64,000 nt of DNA from Actinomycetota bacterium (GTDB lineage: Bacteria > Actinomycetota > Acidimicrobiia > Acidimicrobiales > Ilumatobacteraceae). Made by a program: the position numbers and the translations under genes. The notes below the pieces were generated by a model, which saw only the letters and a list, made by a program, of their open reading frames with translations, had not been told where the DNA came from and did not search any database. Position 1 is the stretch's first letter; every line of letters begins with the position of its first letter. This document shows positions 25,721 to 34,909 of the stretch, in pieces. The stretch covers positions 55,981 through 119,980 of the forward strand of contig VGAK01000003.1 of assembly GCA_016870775.1 (NCBI GenBank), in the 5' to 3' direction.

Positions 25721-26635
25721 TCAGTCGAAGATCGAGAACAACTCGCCGATTGCCTTGGCTTGACCGCCGGACGTGGATGACATGACCGCAATCGGTGTCA
25801 CCCCGGTCGCGACCCACTGCTCGAGCCGATCGCGCACCCTGGTGGCGGGTCCGCTGATCGTGTTGTCGTCGAGCCACGCATCCGACATGGCACCCGGGAG
25901 TGCATCGCGGTCACCGGAGGCAAGGAGAGCCTCCACCGCATCCATCTCCTCGACCCATCCGGCCGCACGCCAGTAGTTGCGGTAGTTGGGGAGGCTGACG
26001 TAGCCGGTGAGGGTCCTTCGGTTCACGGCTCGGGCAGCGTCGATGTCGTCGTCGATCACCGTCGGGATCATGTTGGCGAGCGTGAAATCCTCCCGCCGCG
26101 CCGCGGGAACTCGATCGAGTTGCGCGCTCATGTGGCTGAGCGAGGCGTTCGCCCACACGGCACCCTCTGCGATCTCCGTGGCGAGGGTCAGCATCCTGTC
26201 GCGCAGGGCCGCCAGCCAGATCGGGGGCAGTTCGCCACCGAAGCGTTCGTTCGCCCTCATCGCGGCCACGTAGTCGGCGGTGTCGGACAGGGGCTTGCCG
26301 GTGGCGACACCGAGGCGCTGCACGACCGGTCCGTGGCTCACGCCGATGCCGAATCGGAATCGGCCGCCCGAGACCTCATTGATGTGCGCGGCGGTGTTCG
26401 CCGCTTCGACCGGGTGGCTGTAGTAGATCGGTTGGATCGAGGTCCAGTAGGGGATGGTGTGCGTCTCGTGGGCGAGCGACGTGCACAGGCCCATCGTTCC
26501 GCCGAGGCTCGGGCACGCGAGTCCGGCGAATCCGCGGCGCTCGGCCTCGGCGGCGAGATCGAGGATCGCGCGTCGCTTGTTGGCAGTCGCGACGATGCTG
26601 AGGGCGGGACGGGGGGACGATCGTGCGCCGGACAT
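25721..26635 (-). CDS. LLM-class F420-dependent oxidoreductase (putative)
   Basis: 304 residues. TIM-barrel luciferase-like features: LAAEAERRGFAGLACPSLGG, TIPYWTSIQPIYYSHPVEAA, GGRFRFGIGVSHGPVVQRLG and a C-terminal TGVTPIAVMSS. Such enzymes use FMN or F420; an F420 role is favoured because an F420 reductase is encoded at 18.1 kb and F420-LLM genes are abundant in actinobacteria. The substrate is unknown. The gene is inserted in reverse between patA and pimA. Its start lies 6 nt after a -10 element TACGGT that overlaps the pimA -10 element on the other strand. Confidence 0.85.
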   Translation of the reverse strand: MSGARSSPRPALSIVATANKRRAILDLAAEAERRGFAGLACPSLGGTMGLCTSLAHETHTIPYWTSIQPIYYSHPVEAANTAAHINEVSGGRFRFGIGVSHGPVVQRLGVATGKPLSDTADYVAAMRANERFGGELPPIWLAALRDRMLTLATEIAEGAVWANASLSHMSAQLDRVPAARREDFTLANMIPTVIDDDIDAARAVNRRTLTGYVSLPNYRNYWRAAGWVEEMDAVEALLASGDRDALPGAMSDAWLDDNTISGPATRVRDRLEQWVATGVTPIAVMSSTSGGQAKAIGELFSIFD

Positions 26636-26640
26636 GCCGG

Positions 26641-26647
26641 TACCGTA
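26641..26647. promoter_or_regulatory. Overlapping divergent -10 elements between LLM gene and pimA
   Basis: The spacer between the two ATG codons is 17 bp (26636-26652). On the plus strand TACCGT (26641-26646) is 6 nt before the pimA ATG; on the minus strand TACGGT (complement of 26642-26647) is 6 nt before the ATG at 26635. The two hexamers share 5 bp, so one polymerase bound excludes the other. Confidence 0.6.
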
Positions 26648-26652
26648 GTTGC

Positions 26653-27819
26653 ATGCTGCGGATCGGGATGGTGAGTCCCTACAGCCTCACGGTTCCCGGC
26701 GGGGTGCAGCAGCAGGTTCTCGGCCTCGCCCGGAGTCTGCGCGCCAAGGGCCACGAGGTGCGGGTGCTCGGCCCGTGTGACGGCCCGCCACCAGATCCCT
26801 TCGTCACCCCCCTCGGCAACAGCCTGCCCACCGCGATCAACGGATCGATCGCGCCGCTCGCACCGGACGTGTCCGCGACGTTGCGCACGATCAGGGCGTT
26901 GAACGACGAGGCCTTCGACGTGTTGCACTTGCACGAGCCGCTCGTGCCGGGCCCCGCCCTGACCTCGTTGTTCGTGAAAATGGCTCCGACGGTCGCGACC
27001 TTCCATTCGGCGGGGGAGTCGGCGGCCTACCGCACCTTCGCACGACAACTGTCGCGGCTCGCGAACCGCATCGACATCAGGGTGGCGGTGTCGCCTGACG
27101 CGGTGGAGTTGGCCGCACGCTACGTCGGCGGGGAGTACGAGATTCTCTTCAACGGGATCGAGTTGGATCGACTGTGCCGACCGGCTGGGGCGAGGGAGAG
27201 GGCGATCTTTTTCGTGGGCAGGCACGAACCCCGCAAGGGACTGGGTGTGCTGCTCGAGGCGATGTCGCTCCTGCCGGACGACGTGCGGCTGTGGGTGGCC
27301 AGCGACGGACCGGAGACAGCGGAGCTCAAGTTGAGGTTCGGTCATGACCGACGTGTCGAATGGCTCGGCCGCATCAACGACGAGGACAAGTTCGACCGCC
27401 TGGCGAGGGCCGCGGTCTTCTGCGCGCCGTCACTGCGCGGCGAATCGTTCGGGGTGGTGCTCCTCGAGGCCATGGCAGCGGGGACGCCCGTGGTGGCCTC
27501 GCGCATCGACGGCTATCTGAACGTGGCCACCGACGGGGTGAACGCCGCGCTCACCGAACCCGGTGATGCCGTCGCCCTGGCGTCGACCCTGGCCAAGGTG
27601 CTGGTCGATCCACGGTTGTCGCGACGCCTCTGCGAGGCTGGCTTGGAGCACGCGCGCTCGTACGCCATGGACGAGCTGGCCGACCGCTACGTGGAGATCT
27701 ACGAGCGCGCGCTCTCGATGGAGGCCGATCACCTCACCACCATCAGCGTGCCCCGTATGCTGAGAAGGTTCGAGGGGCGCTTCCTCCGTCGGTCCGTCGC
27801 GTTGCGCGAGCCCGGCTGA
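26653..27819 (+). CDS. pimA: Phosphatidyl-myo-inositol mannosyltransferase PimA
   Basis: 388 residues from ATG 26653; the upstream in-frame ATG at 26623 lies before the -10 element. GT4 family, GT-B fold. The N-terminal MLRIGMVSPYSLTVPGGVQ holds the acceptor-side glycine motif, HLHEPLVPGPALTSL and FHSAGESAAYRTF match PimA, GRHEPRKGLGVLLEAM starts the GDP-mannose domain, and the EX7E motif is Glu264-Glu272 (ESFGVVLLEAMAAGTPVV). PimA adds the first mannose to PI on the cytoplasmic face of the membrane, starting PIM, LM and LAM synthesis. Confidence 0.93.
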   Translation: MLRIGMVSPYSLTVPGGVQQQVLGLARSLRAKGHEVRVLGPCDGPPPDPFVTPLGNSLPTAINGSIAPLAPDVSATLRTIRALNDEAFDVLHLHEPLVPGPALTSLFVKMAPTVATFHSAGESAAYRTFARQLSRLANRIDIRVAVSPDAVELAARYVGGEYEILFNGIELDRLCRPAGARERAIFFVGRHEPRKGLGVLLEAMSLLPDDVRLWVASDGPETAELKLRFGHDRRVEWLGRINDEDKFDRLARAAVFCAPSLRGESFGVVLLEAMAAGTPVVASRIDGYLNVATDGVNAALTEPGDAVALASTLAKVLVDPRLSRRLCEAGLEHARSYAMDELADRYVEIYERALSMEADHLTTISVPRMLRRFEGRFLRRSVALREPG

Positions 27820-27868
27820 ACCGCGGCGATCCTCCCGGCGCGGGTGCGGTGTGCACCCGAAGGAGAAC

Positions 27869-28705
27869 ATGAGCACACAGCCGAACGCCGCATCACCCAC
27901 GGAGCCGGGCGCCACCGATCTCGCGGCGCACTACCGCGCACGGGTGAGACGCACGACGATCGTGATGATCGTCGTGCCCGCGGTCGTGCTCGGACTCATC
28001 GGGCTCGCGTTCGGATTCGTCCTCCCCGGGGTTGCCGTGGGTCTGGTCGCGGGTGTCGCGCTGCCGTACCGGGTGTCGCGAGCGTCGGAGCAGACGGTCC
28101 TGTCGTCCCTCGTTTCGCACCCCGCCGATCGCGCTGATCACGCGCGGCTGTTCAACCTCGTGGGCGGACTGTGCCTGGTGTCCGGGGCCGCGCATCCCGA
28201 TCTGCGTGTGGTGGAGTCGGAGTCGTTCCTCGCGCTCGCCGTGCACGAGTCCGGCTCGGCAGGAACCATCGTGGTGTCGTCGGGCCTGGCGTCGGGCATG
28301 GGCCGGGTCGAGATGGAAGCCGTGCTCGCGCATCTCGTGTCGCGCATTCGGTCCGGCGAGATCGCACTCGCCACCTATGTGGTCGCCCTCGGCATGGTGC
28401 TCTCGCGTCTCGGGCTGGGTGCGGTCGGTGCGCGGGTGCGACGCGCGACTCTCGAGGAGTCGGCGATCCTCGCTGCTGACCTCGCGGCCTGTCGGACGAC
28501 TCGGTATCCGCCGGCTCTCGTCTCTGCGCTCGAGCAGGTGTCATCATCAGCGCCAGCCGATCCGGGGGCGCCGGTCGTCACGGCGCCCCTGTGGTTCGCG
28601 ATCCCGGGGCTCGGGGGTGCCACCACCGCGGGCACTCCGGCTCATAACATCGATGCATTCCAACCCCCGCTTGCCGACCGCATCGCGATCGGCAAGGACA
28701 TCTGA
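27869..28705 (+). CDS. M48/HtpX-like membrane protein lacking the HExxH zinc motif (pseudoprotease)
   Basis: 278 residues from ATG 27869, preceded by AAGGAGA. Two hydrophobic segments lie at about 31-50 and 53-66. The middle follows HtpX order: LFNLVGGLCLVSGAAHPDLR, a position equivalent to NAFATG (here FLALAVHESG), TIVVSSGLASGM, and VEMEAVLAHLVSRIRSGE. In active M48 proteases the last stretch reads AVLAHELSH; here His155 remains but the catalytic Glu is Leu156 and the second His is Arg159. The family's downstream zinc Glu is also not clear. It is probably a scaffold or regulator rather than a protease. Confidence 0.75.
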   Translation: MSTQPNAASPTEPGATDLAAHYRARVRRTTIVMIVVPAVVLGLIGLAFGFVLPGVAVGLVAGVALPYRVSRASEQTVLSSLVSHPADRADHARLFNLVGGLCLVSGAAHPDLRVVESESFLALAVHESGSAGTIVVSSGLASGMGRVEMEAVLAHLVSRIRSGEIALATYVVALGMVLSRLGLGAVGARVRRATLEESAILAADLAACRTTRYPPALVSALEQVSSSAPADPGAPVVTAPLWFAIPGLGGATTAGTPAHNIDAFQPPLADRIAIGKDI

Positions 28706-28753
28706 CAGTTCCCGACCCGGAGCGCCGGTCGTCACGCAGAACAAGGAGCCCTC

Positions 28754-29860
28754 ATGACCACACCGCGTCCGCATCGTCTCACTCGTGTCTCGCGGACGGC
28801 CTCGGCGCTCGTCGCGACGGCACTGATAGTCGTCGCGTGCGGTGGCGGGAGCTCAGACACCTCCGATGCCGCTGATGACTCGGGATCATCGTCGACACTG
28901 GCCGGCGGTGCACCTGCCGGGCCGGTGTACCCGTTGACCGGTCTTCCCGTCATGGACGAGGCAGCCGCCAAGCGCGTGGCGATCGTGGTCAAGATCGACA
29001 ATCATCCCCGGTCACGGCCCCAGATGGGTCTGAACAAGGCCGACATCGTCTTTGAGGAGAACGTCGAGAGCCTCACCCGTTTCGGTGCCGTTTTCCACAG
29101 CCAGGGGAGTGATCCGGTCGGCCCGGTGCGGTCCGGCCGCACTCAGGACATCGACATGTTCGCATCGATGAACAATCCACTTTTTTCGTGGAGTGGCGGC
29201 AACGCGCGCGTGACGAGGGCGGTCAATGCGAGTGACATGGTCAACGTCGGGTACTCCGCCTCGCGTGGCAAGGGTGGCTACTACCGGGAAAAGACACGCA
29301 AGGCGCCGCACAACCTCTTCGCAAAGACGAACAACCTGTGGACGCTCGCGCCCGAGGGTGGTGCGCCGCCCGTGCAGCAGTACACCTACCGCGGACCGAG
29401 CGATGCGCGTCCCGCGACGGCGGTCCCCGTCGACGGTGCGAAGGTGTCGATGTACAACGTGAAGGTGTACTGGAAATGGGACAGTGCCACTTCATCGTTC
29501 CTGCGATTCACCCAGAACATCAAGGGCGAGCTCGAGCCGGATGAGTCGGACGGGTCGCAGGTGTCGGCAAAGAACGTGCTCGTCCTCTATCACACCTACC
29601 TGCGCAGCAAGGCCGATCGCAAGAGTCCCCACGCCGACACCACGAGCAAGGGGGCCGGGTTCGTGCTCACCGATGGGTCTGCGATTCCCGTCACATGGAG
29701 GCGGATGGATCGTGAGGTGCCCTACGAGATCAAGGATGCCGCCGGCGCGGTTGTGCGCTTGATCCCGGGGAACACGTGGATCCAGGTGGCATTCAAGAAC
29801 ACTTTCGCCCAGGTGGACCCCGGGGTCGACCCCAAGAAAGTGAAGTGGCCGGCGATCTGA
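28754..29860 (+). CDS. DUF3048 (YerB-like) lipoprotein
   Basis: 368 residues; ATG 28754 with ribosome site AAGGAG. A signal peptide ends in the lipobox IVVAC with Cys29, followed by a Ser/Gly/Asp-rich linker of about 28 residues. The mature domain starts YPLTGLPV, with [40 protein letters not shown] and VLYHTY, the two DUF3048 halves. Its function is unestablished; homologues are extracytoplasmic lipoproteins. It would be processed by LspA (6.6 kb). Confidence 0.9.
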   Translation: MTTPRPHRLTRVSRTASALVATALIVVACGGGSSDTSDAADDSGSSSTLAGGAPAGPVYPLTGLPVMDEAAAKRVAIVVKIDNHPRSRPQMGLNKADIVFEENVESLTRFGAVFHSQGSDPVGPVRSGRTQDIDMFASMNNPLFSWSGGNARVTRAVNASDMVNVGYSASRGKGGYYREKTRKAPHNLFAKTNNLWTLAPEGGAPPVQQYTYRGPSDARPATAVPVDGAKVSMYNVKVYWKWDSATSSFLRFTQNIKGELEPDESDGSQVSAKNVLVLYHTYLRSKADRKSPHADTTSKGAGFVLTDGSAIPVTWRRMDREVPYEIKDAAGAVVRLIPGNTWIQVAFKNTFAQVDPGVDPKKVKWPAI

Positions 29861-29931
29861 TCGATCCGGCGGGGGCCGCCGCACCGGGTCCGGAGGCGGG
29901 CAAAGTGGAGGTGTCAGACGGGCCCCGTCGG

Positions 29932-29937
29932 TACGCT
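29932..29937 (+). promoter_or_regulatory. -10 element (TACGCT) for leaderless pdxS
   Basis: TACGCT with exactly 6 nt to the pdxS ATG at 29944. Confidence 0.55.
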
Positions 29938-29943
29938 CAGGAC

Positions 29944-30858
29944 ATGGTTTCAAACGGTTCCACCTCCGGTTCACGATCCACGACGGGTTCGGCGCGCGTC
30001 AAGCGTGGGCTCGCCGAGATGCTCAAGGGTGGCGTCATCATGGATGTCGTCACCGCCGAACAGGCTCGGATCGCAGAGGATGCCGGCGCGTGCGCCGTGA
30101 TGGCGCTCGAGCGGGTTCCCGCCGACATCCGCCGTGACGGTGGCGTGGCGCGCATGAGCGACCCGGAGATGATCGAGGGCATCCAATCTGCCGTTCGCAT
30201 TCCGGTCATGGCCAAGGCACGCATTGGTCATTTCGTCGAGGCCCAGATTCTCGAGGCCCTCGGCGTGGACTTCGTGGACGAGTCCGAGGTGCTGACCCCG
30301 GCCGACGAGGCGCACCACATCGACAAGTTCGGCTTCACGGTTCCCTTCGTGTGCGGCGCAACCAATCTCGGCGAGGCGCTCCGGCGCGTCTCCGAGGGAG
30401 CCGCGATGATCCGGTCCAAGGGTGAGGCGGGCACCGGCAACATCGTCGAGGCCGTCCGGCACCTGCGCTCGATCCTCGGCGACATTCGCCGGCTCACGCA
30501 AGCCGACTCAGCGGAGTTGTTCGAGTGGGCCAAGCGCCTGCAGGCGCCACTGCCGCTCGTGCAAGAGGTTGCCGAGACGGGTCGATTCCCCGTGCCGATC
30601 TTCTGCGCCGGCGGGATCGCGACACCCGCGGATGCGGCTCTGGCGATGCAACTGGGTGCGGAGGCTGTCTTCGTCGGATCGGGCATCTTCAAGAGCACCG
30701 ATCCTGCGCCGCGGGCCAGGGCGATCGTCGAGGCGACCACCCACTTCCGCGACCCCCACGTGCTCGCCAAGGTGAGCCGGGGTCTGGGTGCGCCGATGAC
30801 GGGAATCGGAATCGATGAACTCATTCCCGAGCAGCGGTTCGCTGATCGCGGCTGGTGA
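29944..30858 (+). CDS. pdxS: Pyridoxal 5'-phosphate synthase, PdxS subunit
   Basis: 304 residues. TIM barrel with Asp34 (GGVIMDVV), Schiff-base Lys91 ([13 protein letters not shown]) and second Lys159 ([10 protein letters not shown]), the three active-site residues of PdxS with an offset of about 10 from Bacillus because of a 10-residue N-terminal extension. It combines ribose 5-phosphate, glyceraldehyde 3-phosphate and ammonia into PLP as a 12-mer. Ammonia comes from PdxT, encoded next. The in-window yggS gene handles PLP homeostasis. Confidence 0.97.
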   Translation: MVSNGSTSGSRSTTGSARVKRGLAEMLKGGVIMDVVTAEQARIAEDAGACAVMALERVPADIRRDGGVARMSDPEMIEGIQSAVRIPVMAKARIGHFVEAQILEALGVDFVDESEVLTPADEAHHIDKFGFTVPFVCGATNLGEALRRVSEGAAMIRSKGEAGTGNIVEAVRHLRSILGDIRRLTQADSAELFEWAKRLQAPLPLVQEVAETGRFPVPIFCAGGIATPADAALAMQLGAEAVFVGSGIFKSTDPAPRARAIVEATTHFRDPHVLAKVSRGLGAPMTGIGIDELIPEQRFADRGW

Positions 30859-30894
30859 CGGAGCCGGGATCACGCGTGGAAGCGAGGCCCCCAG

Positions 30895-31521
30895 GTGAGC
30901 GCGCGTTGCGTCGGTGTTCTCGCCCTGCAGGGAGCGTTCTCGGCCCACGCTGAGACCCTCGCCGGACTAGGTGTGTCGTGCCGTGAGGTGCGCACACCAA
31001 AGGACCTCTCGGGGGTCGAGGCGATCGTGATCCCGGGCGGGGAGTCGAGCACGATGTCCCAACTGCTCGAGTCCTCCGGACTCCTCCAGCCGTTGTCGGA
31101 ACGTCTTCACGCGGGCATGCCCGCGCTCGGCACCTGTGCGGGGATGATCCTGCTCGCCGCGGAGATCGTCGACGGTCGTGACGATCAGGTCTCGCTCTCG
31201 GTGCTCGACATCGTGGTGCGTCGCAACGCCTACGGTCGGCAGGTGGATTCGTTCGAGGCCGGGATCGACACGGTCGTCGGTCCTTTTCGTGGGGTCTTCA
31301 TCCGCGCACCGCGCATCGTGAGCACGGGGCCCGGTGTCGAGGTGTTGGGTCGCCTCGGTGACGAGCCGGTGCTGGTGCGCGGCGGGAACGTGCTCGCCGC
31401 ATCGTTCCACCCGGAACTCTCCGGCGACGCCCGGTTGCACCGACTGTTCCTGGAGTCCGCCGGCTTGGAGGGGTTCGCGGGCGAGGAGGCGCCGGTGGCG
31501 CGGTTGAGAGGGGAGTCGTAG
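30895..31521 (+). CDS. pdxT: Pyridoxal 5'-phosphate synthase, PdxT glutaminase subunit
   Basis: 208 residues with a GTG start, 36 nt after pdxS. Class I glutamine amidotransferase triad: Cys81 in LGTCAGMILLA, His172 and Glu174 in FHPELSGD. IPGGESSTM is the oxyanion-strand region typical of PdxT, and ALQGAFSAHAETLAGLG is the family N-terminus. It releases ammonia from glutamine and channels it to PdxS. Confidence 0.96.
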   Translation: MSARCVGVLALQGAFSAHAETLAGLGVSCREVRTPKDLSGVEAIVIPGGESSTMSQLLESSGLLQPLSERLHAGMPALGTCAGMILLAAEIVDGRDDQVSLSVLDIVVRRNAYGRQVDSFEAGIDTVVGPFRGVFIRAPRIVSTGPGVEVLGRLGDEPVLVRGGNVLAASFHPELSGDARLHRLFLESAGLEGFAGEEAPVARLRGES

Positions 31522-31523
31522 CC

Positions 31524-32270
31524 GTGTCGGGTCACTCGAAATGGGCGACGATCAAGCACAAGAAGGGTGCGGCCGACAAGGCCCGCGGCAAGCTCTTCGC
31601 CAAACTGGCGCGCCAGATCGAGGTTGCCGCGCGCGCCGGTGGTGGGGACATCGACACCAATGCGACATTGCGCACCATGGTCCAGAAAGCCAAGGCGGCG
31701 CAGATGACCAAGGACGGGATCGACCGCGCCATCAAGCGGGGGACCGGTGAGAGCGACGCGACGAACTACGAGAGCATCGTCTACGAGGGATACGCGCCCG
31801 GCGGTGTGGCGCTCATGGTCGAGGTCCTGACCGACAATCGGAACCGGGCGGCCTCGGACATCCGGAGCATCTTCAGCAAGTTCGGGGGGTCGCTCGCCGA
31901 GCCCGGAGCCGTCTCGTGGCAGTTCACGAGGCGTGGAGTCGTGCTCGTCGACGGTTCGATCGACGAGGACTCGGCGATGACGGCAGCGCTCGAGGCCGGT
32001 GCCGACGACGTGACCCGCGACGGCGAGGCGTGGCGAATCCTCACCGACCCCTCCGTGGTGTGGGACGTGAAGGATGCGCTCGAGGCCTCGGGCACGGTCG
32101 TGCTCGCCGCGGAGAGTACGATGGTGTCCACGACGACCGTTGATGTCGGGGATGTCGCCGATGCGCGCAACATCCTGCGCATCGTGGACGCCCTCGAGGA
32201 CAACGACGACGTTCAGGACGTCTTCGCGAATTTCGACATCGAAGAATCATTGATGCAGGAGGTCGGCTGA
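31524..32270 (+). CDS. yebC: YebC/PmpR-family protein
   Basis: 248 residues with a GTG start 2 nt after the pdxT stop. The N-terminus [20 protein letters not shown] is the family hallmark, and the three-domain YebC length is normal. Formerly called a transcription regulator; recent work on the family shows a role in translation of proline-rich stretches on stalled ribosomes. yebC upstream of ruvCAB is a conserved neighbourhood. The last base overlaps the next start (TGATG). Confidence 0.94.
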   Translation: MSGHSKWATIKHKKGAADKARGKLFAKLARQIEVAARAGGGDIDTNATLRTMVQKAKAAQMTKDGIDRAIKRGTGESDATNYESIVYEGYAPGGVALMVEVLTDNRNRAASDIRSIFSKFGGSLAEPGAVSWQFTRRGVVLVDGSIDEDSAMTAALEAGADDVTRDGEAWRILTDPSVVWDVKDALEASGTVVLAAESTMVSTTTVDVGDVADARNILRIVDALEDNDDVQDVFANFDIEESLMQEVG

Positions 32271-32722
32271 TGGCCGTTGCGGCAGGGGACAAGGCCCCGG
32301 ACTTCACGCTCCCGGGCACCGGTGGGCGTTCATACTCGTTGTCGGAATTCGCCGGGAGGCCGGTTGTGCTGGTCTTCTATCCCGGTGATGACACCGCGGT
32401 GTGCACGAAGCAGTTGAACTCTTACAACAACGAGCTCGCCGCATTCGAGGGGGTCGGTGCCCAGGTTCTGGCGATATCGGCCCAGGACATGACCAGCCAC
32501 GAGGACTTCTCCCGGCGCAACGGATTCGGTTTCCCCCTCCTCGCAGACACCGACAAGGCCGTTGCCAACCTCTACGGCACGCTCGGTCCGCTCGGGTTCC
32601 CGCGTCGCAGTGTCTTCGTGGTGGACTCCACCGGAACCCTGCGCTATGTGCATCGGGCGATCGCGGGGCTCACCTTCCGTCCCGTGGACGAACTCATCGA
32701 AGCGGTTCGAACAGCCGGGTGA
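32270..32722 (+). CDS. Bcp/AhpC-type peroxiredoxin, 1-Cys form
   Basis: 150 residues. Thioredoxin fold with [10 protein letters not shown] at the start and the peroxidatic cysteine Cys45 in [13 protein letters not shown]. The resolving cysteine that many Bcp proteins carry five residues later is absent (CTKQLN), and there is no other cysteine in the chain, so it looks like a 1-Cys peroxiredoxin needing an external thiol; mycothiol is a candidate reductant because mshC is in this window. It reduces hydroperoxides. It lies between yebC and ruvC, normally adjacent genes. Confidence 0.9.
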   Translation: MAVAAGDKAPDFTLPGTGGRSYSLSEFAGRPVVLVFYPGDDTAVCTKQLNSYNNELAAFEGVGAQVLAISAQDMTSHEDFSRRNGFGFPLLADTDKAVANLYGTLGPLGFPRRSVFVVDSTGTLRYVHRAIAGLTFRPVDELIEAVRTAG

Positions 32723-32755
32723 CCCCGAATCCTCGTCCCGCGGTTCCTGCTGGAC

Positions 32756-32775
32756 TATCATAGAACATATGTTCG
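32756..32775 (+). promoter_or_regulatory. ruvC promoter with LexA (SOS) box over the start codon
   Basis: -10-like TATCAT (32756-32761), 7 nt, ATG 32769. The palindrome GAACATATGTTC (32763-32774) matches the Gram-positive SOS box CGAACRNRYGTTYG at 13 of 14 positions when the flanks are included (32762 is A instead of C). It covers the ATG, so LexA bound here would block the promoter and start of the ruvCAB operon. Confidence 0.75.
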
Positions 32776-33323
32776 CCAGTGCAGCGTGCCCGGGGTCGGG
32801 GGTCGGTCCGGTCCCCGGGACCGTGTTGGGCATCGATCCGGGCCTTACCCGGTGCGGATACGCGGTGCTCCGTCAGTCGGGGACATCGGTGGGGGCGCTC
32901 GCGATCGGCGTGATTCGCACGCCGTCGGGCGACGACCTCGCCGAGCGCCTCGCCGCTTTGGCGGCAGAGGTCGCCTCGTTGATCGCAGAGCACCGACCCG
33001 AGGCCATCGCACTCGAGCAAGTCTTCTTCCAGAAGAACGTGCGAACGGCGATGAGCGTGGGTCAGGCCTCGGGTGTCGTTCTGGCACTCGCCGCATCGGC
33101 GGGCTGCACGGTGCACCAGTACACGCCGTCGCAGGTCAAGAGCACGGTCGCCGGTTGGGGTGGGGCGGAGAAGCAGCAGGTTGCGCGCATGGTGCAGCAG
33201 CGTCTGCGGCTCTCGCGACCGCCGCAGCCCGCCGATGCCACCGATGCCGCCGCAATCGCGCTCTGCCACTGCTCGATCGCTCCGTTCGCGGCAGCGGTTG
33301 CCGGACGTGGAGTGCGCCAGTGA
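32769..33323 (+). CDS. ruvC: Holliday junction resolvase RuvC
   Basis: 184 residues from ATG 32769, with about 17 residues before the usual RuvC start; a GTG at 32823 would give a canonical N-terminus. RNase-H-like acidic residues: Asp in VLGIDPGLTRCGYAV, Glu in ALEQVFFQKNVRTAMSVGQ, and the C-terminal ADATDAAAIALCH pair. It cuts Holliday junctions brought by RuvAB. Its stop overlaps the ruvA start (GTGA). The start is controlled by the SOS box described separately. Confidence 0.95.
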   Translation: MFASAACPGSGVGPVPGTVLGIDPGLTRCGYAVLRQSGTSVGALAIGVIRTPSGDDLAERLAALAAEVASLIAEHRPEAIALEQVFFQKNVRTAMSVGQASGVVLALAASAGCTVHQYTPSQVKSTVAGWGGAEKQQVARMVQQRLRLSRPPQPADATDAAAIALCHCSIAPFAAAVAGRGVRQ

Positions 33324-33919
33324 TCGGGAGCCTCCGGGGAACCGTGCTCGAGCGCGTCGAACCCACGACAGTTCTCATCGAGGTGGGCGATGTCGGGTAC
33401 CTGTGCGTGGTGACCGCGCCCGCGTGGGCCGAGCTCGAGCCGGGGACATCGGTGTTCCTCCATGTCCACCACCACCTCCGCGAGGATGCGGAGTCGCTCT
33501 ACGGATTCACCGACCGTGCCGAGAAGCGGATGTTTGCCGTGCTGATCGGCGCCCACGGGGTGGGGCCGGCGATGGCGATGGGGATCCTCTCGGTGTACTC
33601 GCCCACGGCCCTCTTGGCCATCGTCGCATCGGGTGACACGGGGGCGCTCACAGTGGTGGGCGGAGTGGGCAAGAAGACGGCAGAGCGGCTGATGATCGAG
33701 TTGAAGGGTCGGTTCGACGGACTCGAGATCGGGTCGGGCACCGGTGGTGCGCACTCCGCGACAGCCGACGTTCGCGAGGCTCTGTCGGCCCTCGGATATG
33801 CACCCGAGGAGATTCGTGAGACGTTGCGCCAGCTCGGTGGCCGAGTAGAGGGCCTTGGCAGCAGCGAGGCGATGCTCCGCGACGCACTCACCCTGTTGGG
33901 AGCGCGTCGTGCGGGATGA
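33320..33919 (+). CDS. ruvA: Holliday junction branch-migration subunit RuvA
   Basis: 199 residues with a GTG start. N-terminal OB fold ([20 protein letters not shown]), the [17 protein letters not shown] pin region, tandem HhH motifs ([16 protein letters not shown] and [20 protein letters not shown]) and the C-terminal domain III ([20 protein letters not shown]) that contacts RuvB. It binds four-way junctions as a tetramer. Overlaps ruvB by 11 nt. Confidence 0.96.
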   Translation: MIGSLRGTVLERVEPTTVLIEVGDVGYLCVVTAPAWAELEPGTSVFLHVHHHLREDAESLYGFTDRAEKRMFAVLIGAHGVGPAMAMGILSVYSPTALLAIVASGDTGALTVVGGVGKKTAERLMIELKGRFDGLEIGSGTGGAHSATADVREALSALGYAPEEIRETLRQLGGRVEGLGSSEAMLRDALTLLGARRAG

Positions 33920-34898
33920 GTTCCTGGACACCGGAGTGCCCGATCACGAGATCGCAGAGGAGGCGGGTCTTCGCCCGAGATCACTCGCCGAATTCGTCGG
34001 CCAGAGGGAACTGAAGGAGCACCTCGACATCGTCTTGGGGGCCGCGCGCCAGCGCGGTCAGGCGGCAGACCACATCCTGCTCGCAGGGCCACCCGGACTG
34101 GGCAAGACGACGCTGGCGGGAATCGTGGCCGCCGAGATGAACGTGGTGCTCCACGTCACGAGCGGACCGGCACTCGAGCGGGCCGGTGACCTCGCGGCGA
34201 TCCTCACCAAGCTCGGGGAGGGTGACGTCCTCTTCATCGACGAGGTGCATCGTCTGTCGCGCTCGGTCGAGGAGATCCTGTACCCGGCGATGGAGGACTT
34301 CCAGATCGACATCGTCGTCGGCAAGGGGCCTGCCGCGTCCTCGATCAGGCTCAGCCTCCCGAGGTTCACGCTGATCGGTGCCACCACGCGCACGGGAATG
34401 ATCACCGGGCCGTTGCGCGACAGGTTCGGACTCGTCGCCCGTCTGGACTACTACGAACCGATGGAGTTGGAGGCGATCATCTCCAGGACTGCGGGCATCC
34501 TCGACGTTCCGCTCGATGCCCAGTCGGCCTCGATGATCGCCTCGCGGAGTCGTGGCACGCCGCGCATTGCGAACCGGCTCCTCCGTCGCGTGCGCGACTT
34601 CGCCGAGGTGCGCGGTGACGGTGTCATCGACCGCGCCACGGCGGCCGAGGCCCTGCGCGTCTTCGGGGTCGACGAGCTCGGTCTCGACAAACTCGACCGG
34701 GCGATCCTCGGTGCGCTGTGCGGGCAGTTCGAGGGAGGGCCCGTGGGCCTCACGACACTGGCGATCGCAGTGGGTGAGCAGCCCGAGACGATCGAGGATG
34801 TGTACGAACCGTTCCTCATCCAGCGCGGCCTGCTCGCGCGCACTCCGCGGGGCCGTGTCGCCCTGGATGCCGCACGGGAGCATCTCGCCGGCTCGTAG
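33909..34898 (+). CDS. ruvB: Holliday junction branch-migration ATPase RuvB
   Basis: 329 residues from GTG 33909. AAA+ motor: [18 protein letters not shown], Walker [10 protein letters not shown], Walker [10 protein letters not shown], sensor 1 [10 protein letters not shown], arginine finger GPLRDRFG, and the C-terminal winged helix ending [15 protein letters not shown]. It drives branch migration with RuvA. Its TAG stop (34896-34898) is also the first half of the queA -10 element. Confidence 0.97.
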   Translation: MRDEFLDTGVPDHEIAEEAGLRPRSLAEFVGQRELKEHLDIVLGAARQRGQAADHILLAGPPGLGKTTLAGIVAAEMNVVLHVTSGPALERAGDLAAILTKLGEGDVLFIDEVHRLSRSVEEILYPAMEDFQIDIVVGKGPAASSIRLSLPRFTLIGATTRTGMITGPLRDRFGLVARLDYYEPMELEAIISRTAGILDVPLDAQSASMIASRSRGTPRIANRLLRRVRDFAEVRGDGVIDRATAAEALRVFGVDELGLDKLDRAILGALCGQFEGGPVGLTTLAIAVGEQPETIEDVYEPFLIQRGLLARTPRGRVALDAAREHLAGS

Positions 34899-34901
34899 CC
34901 T
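34896..34901 (+). promoter_or_regulatory. -10 element (TAGCCT) for queA, sharing the ruvB stop codon
   Basis: TAGCCT with 8 nt to the queA GTG at 34910; the TAG is the ruvB stop. This separates queA-tgt from the SOS-controlled ruv operon. Confidence 0.5.
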
Positions 34902-34909
34902 CGTGGGTC

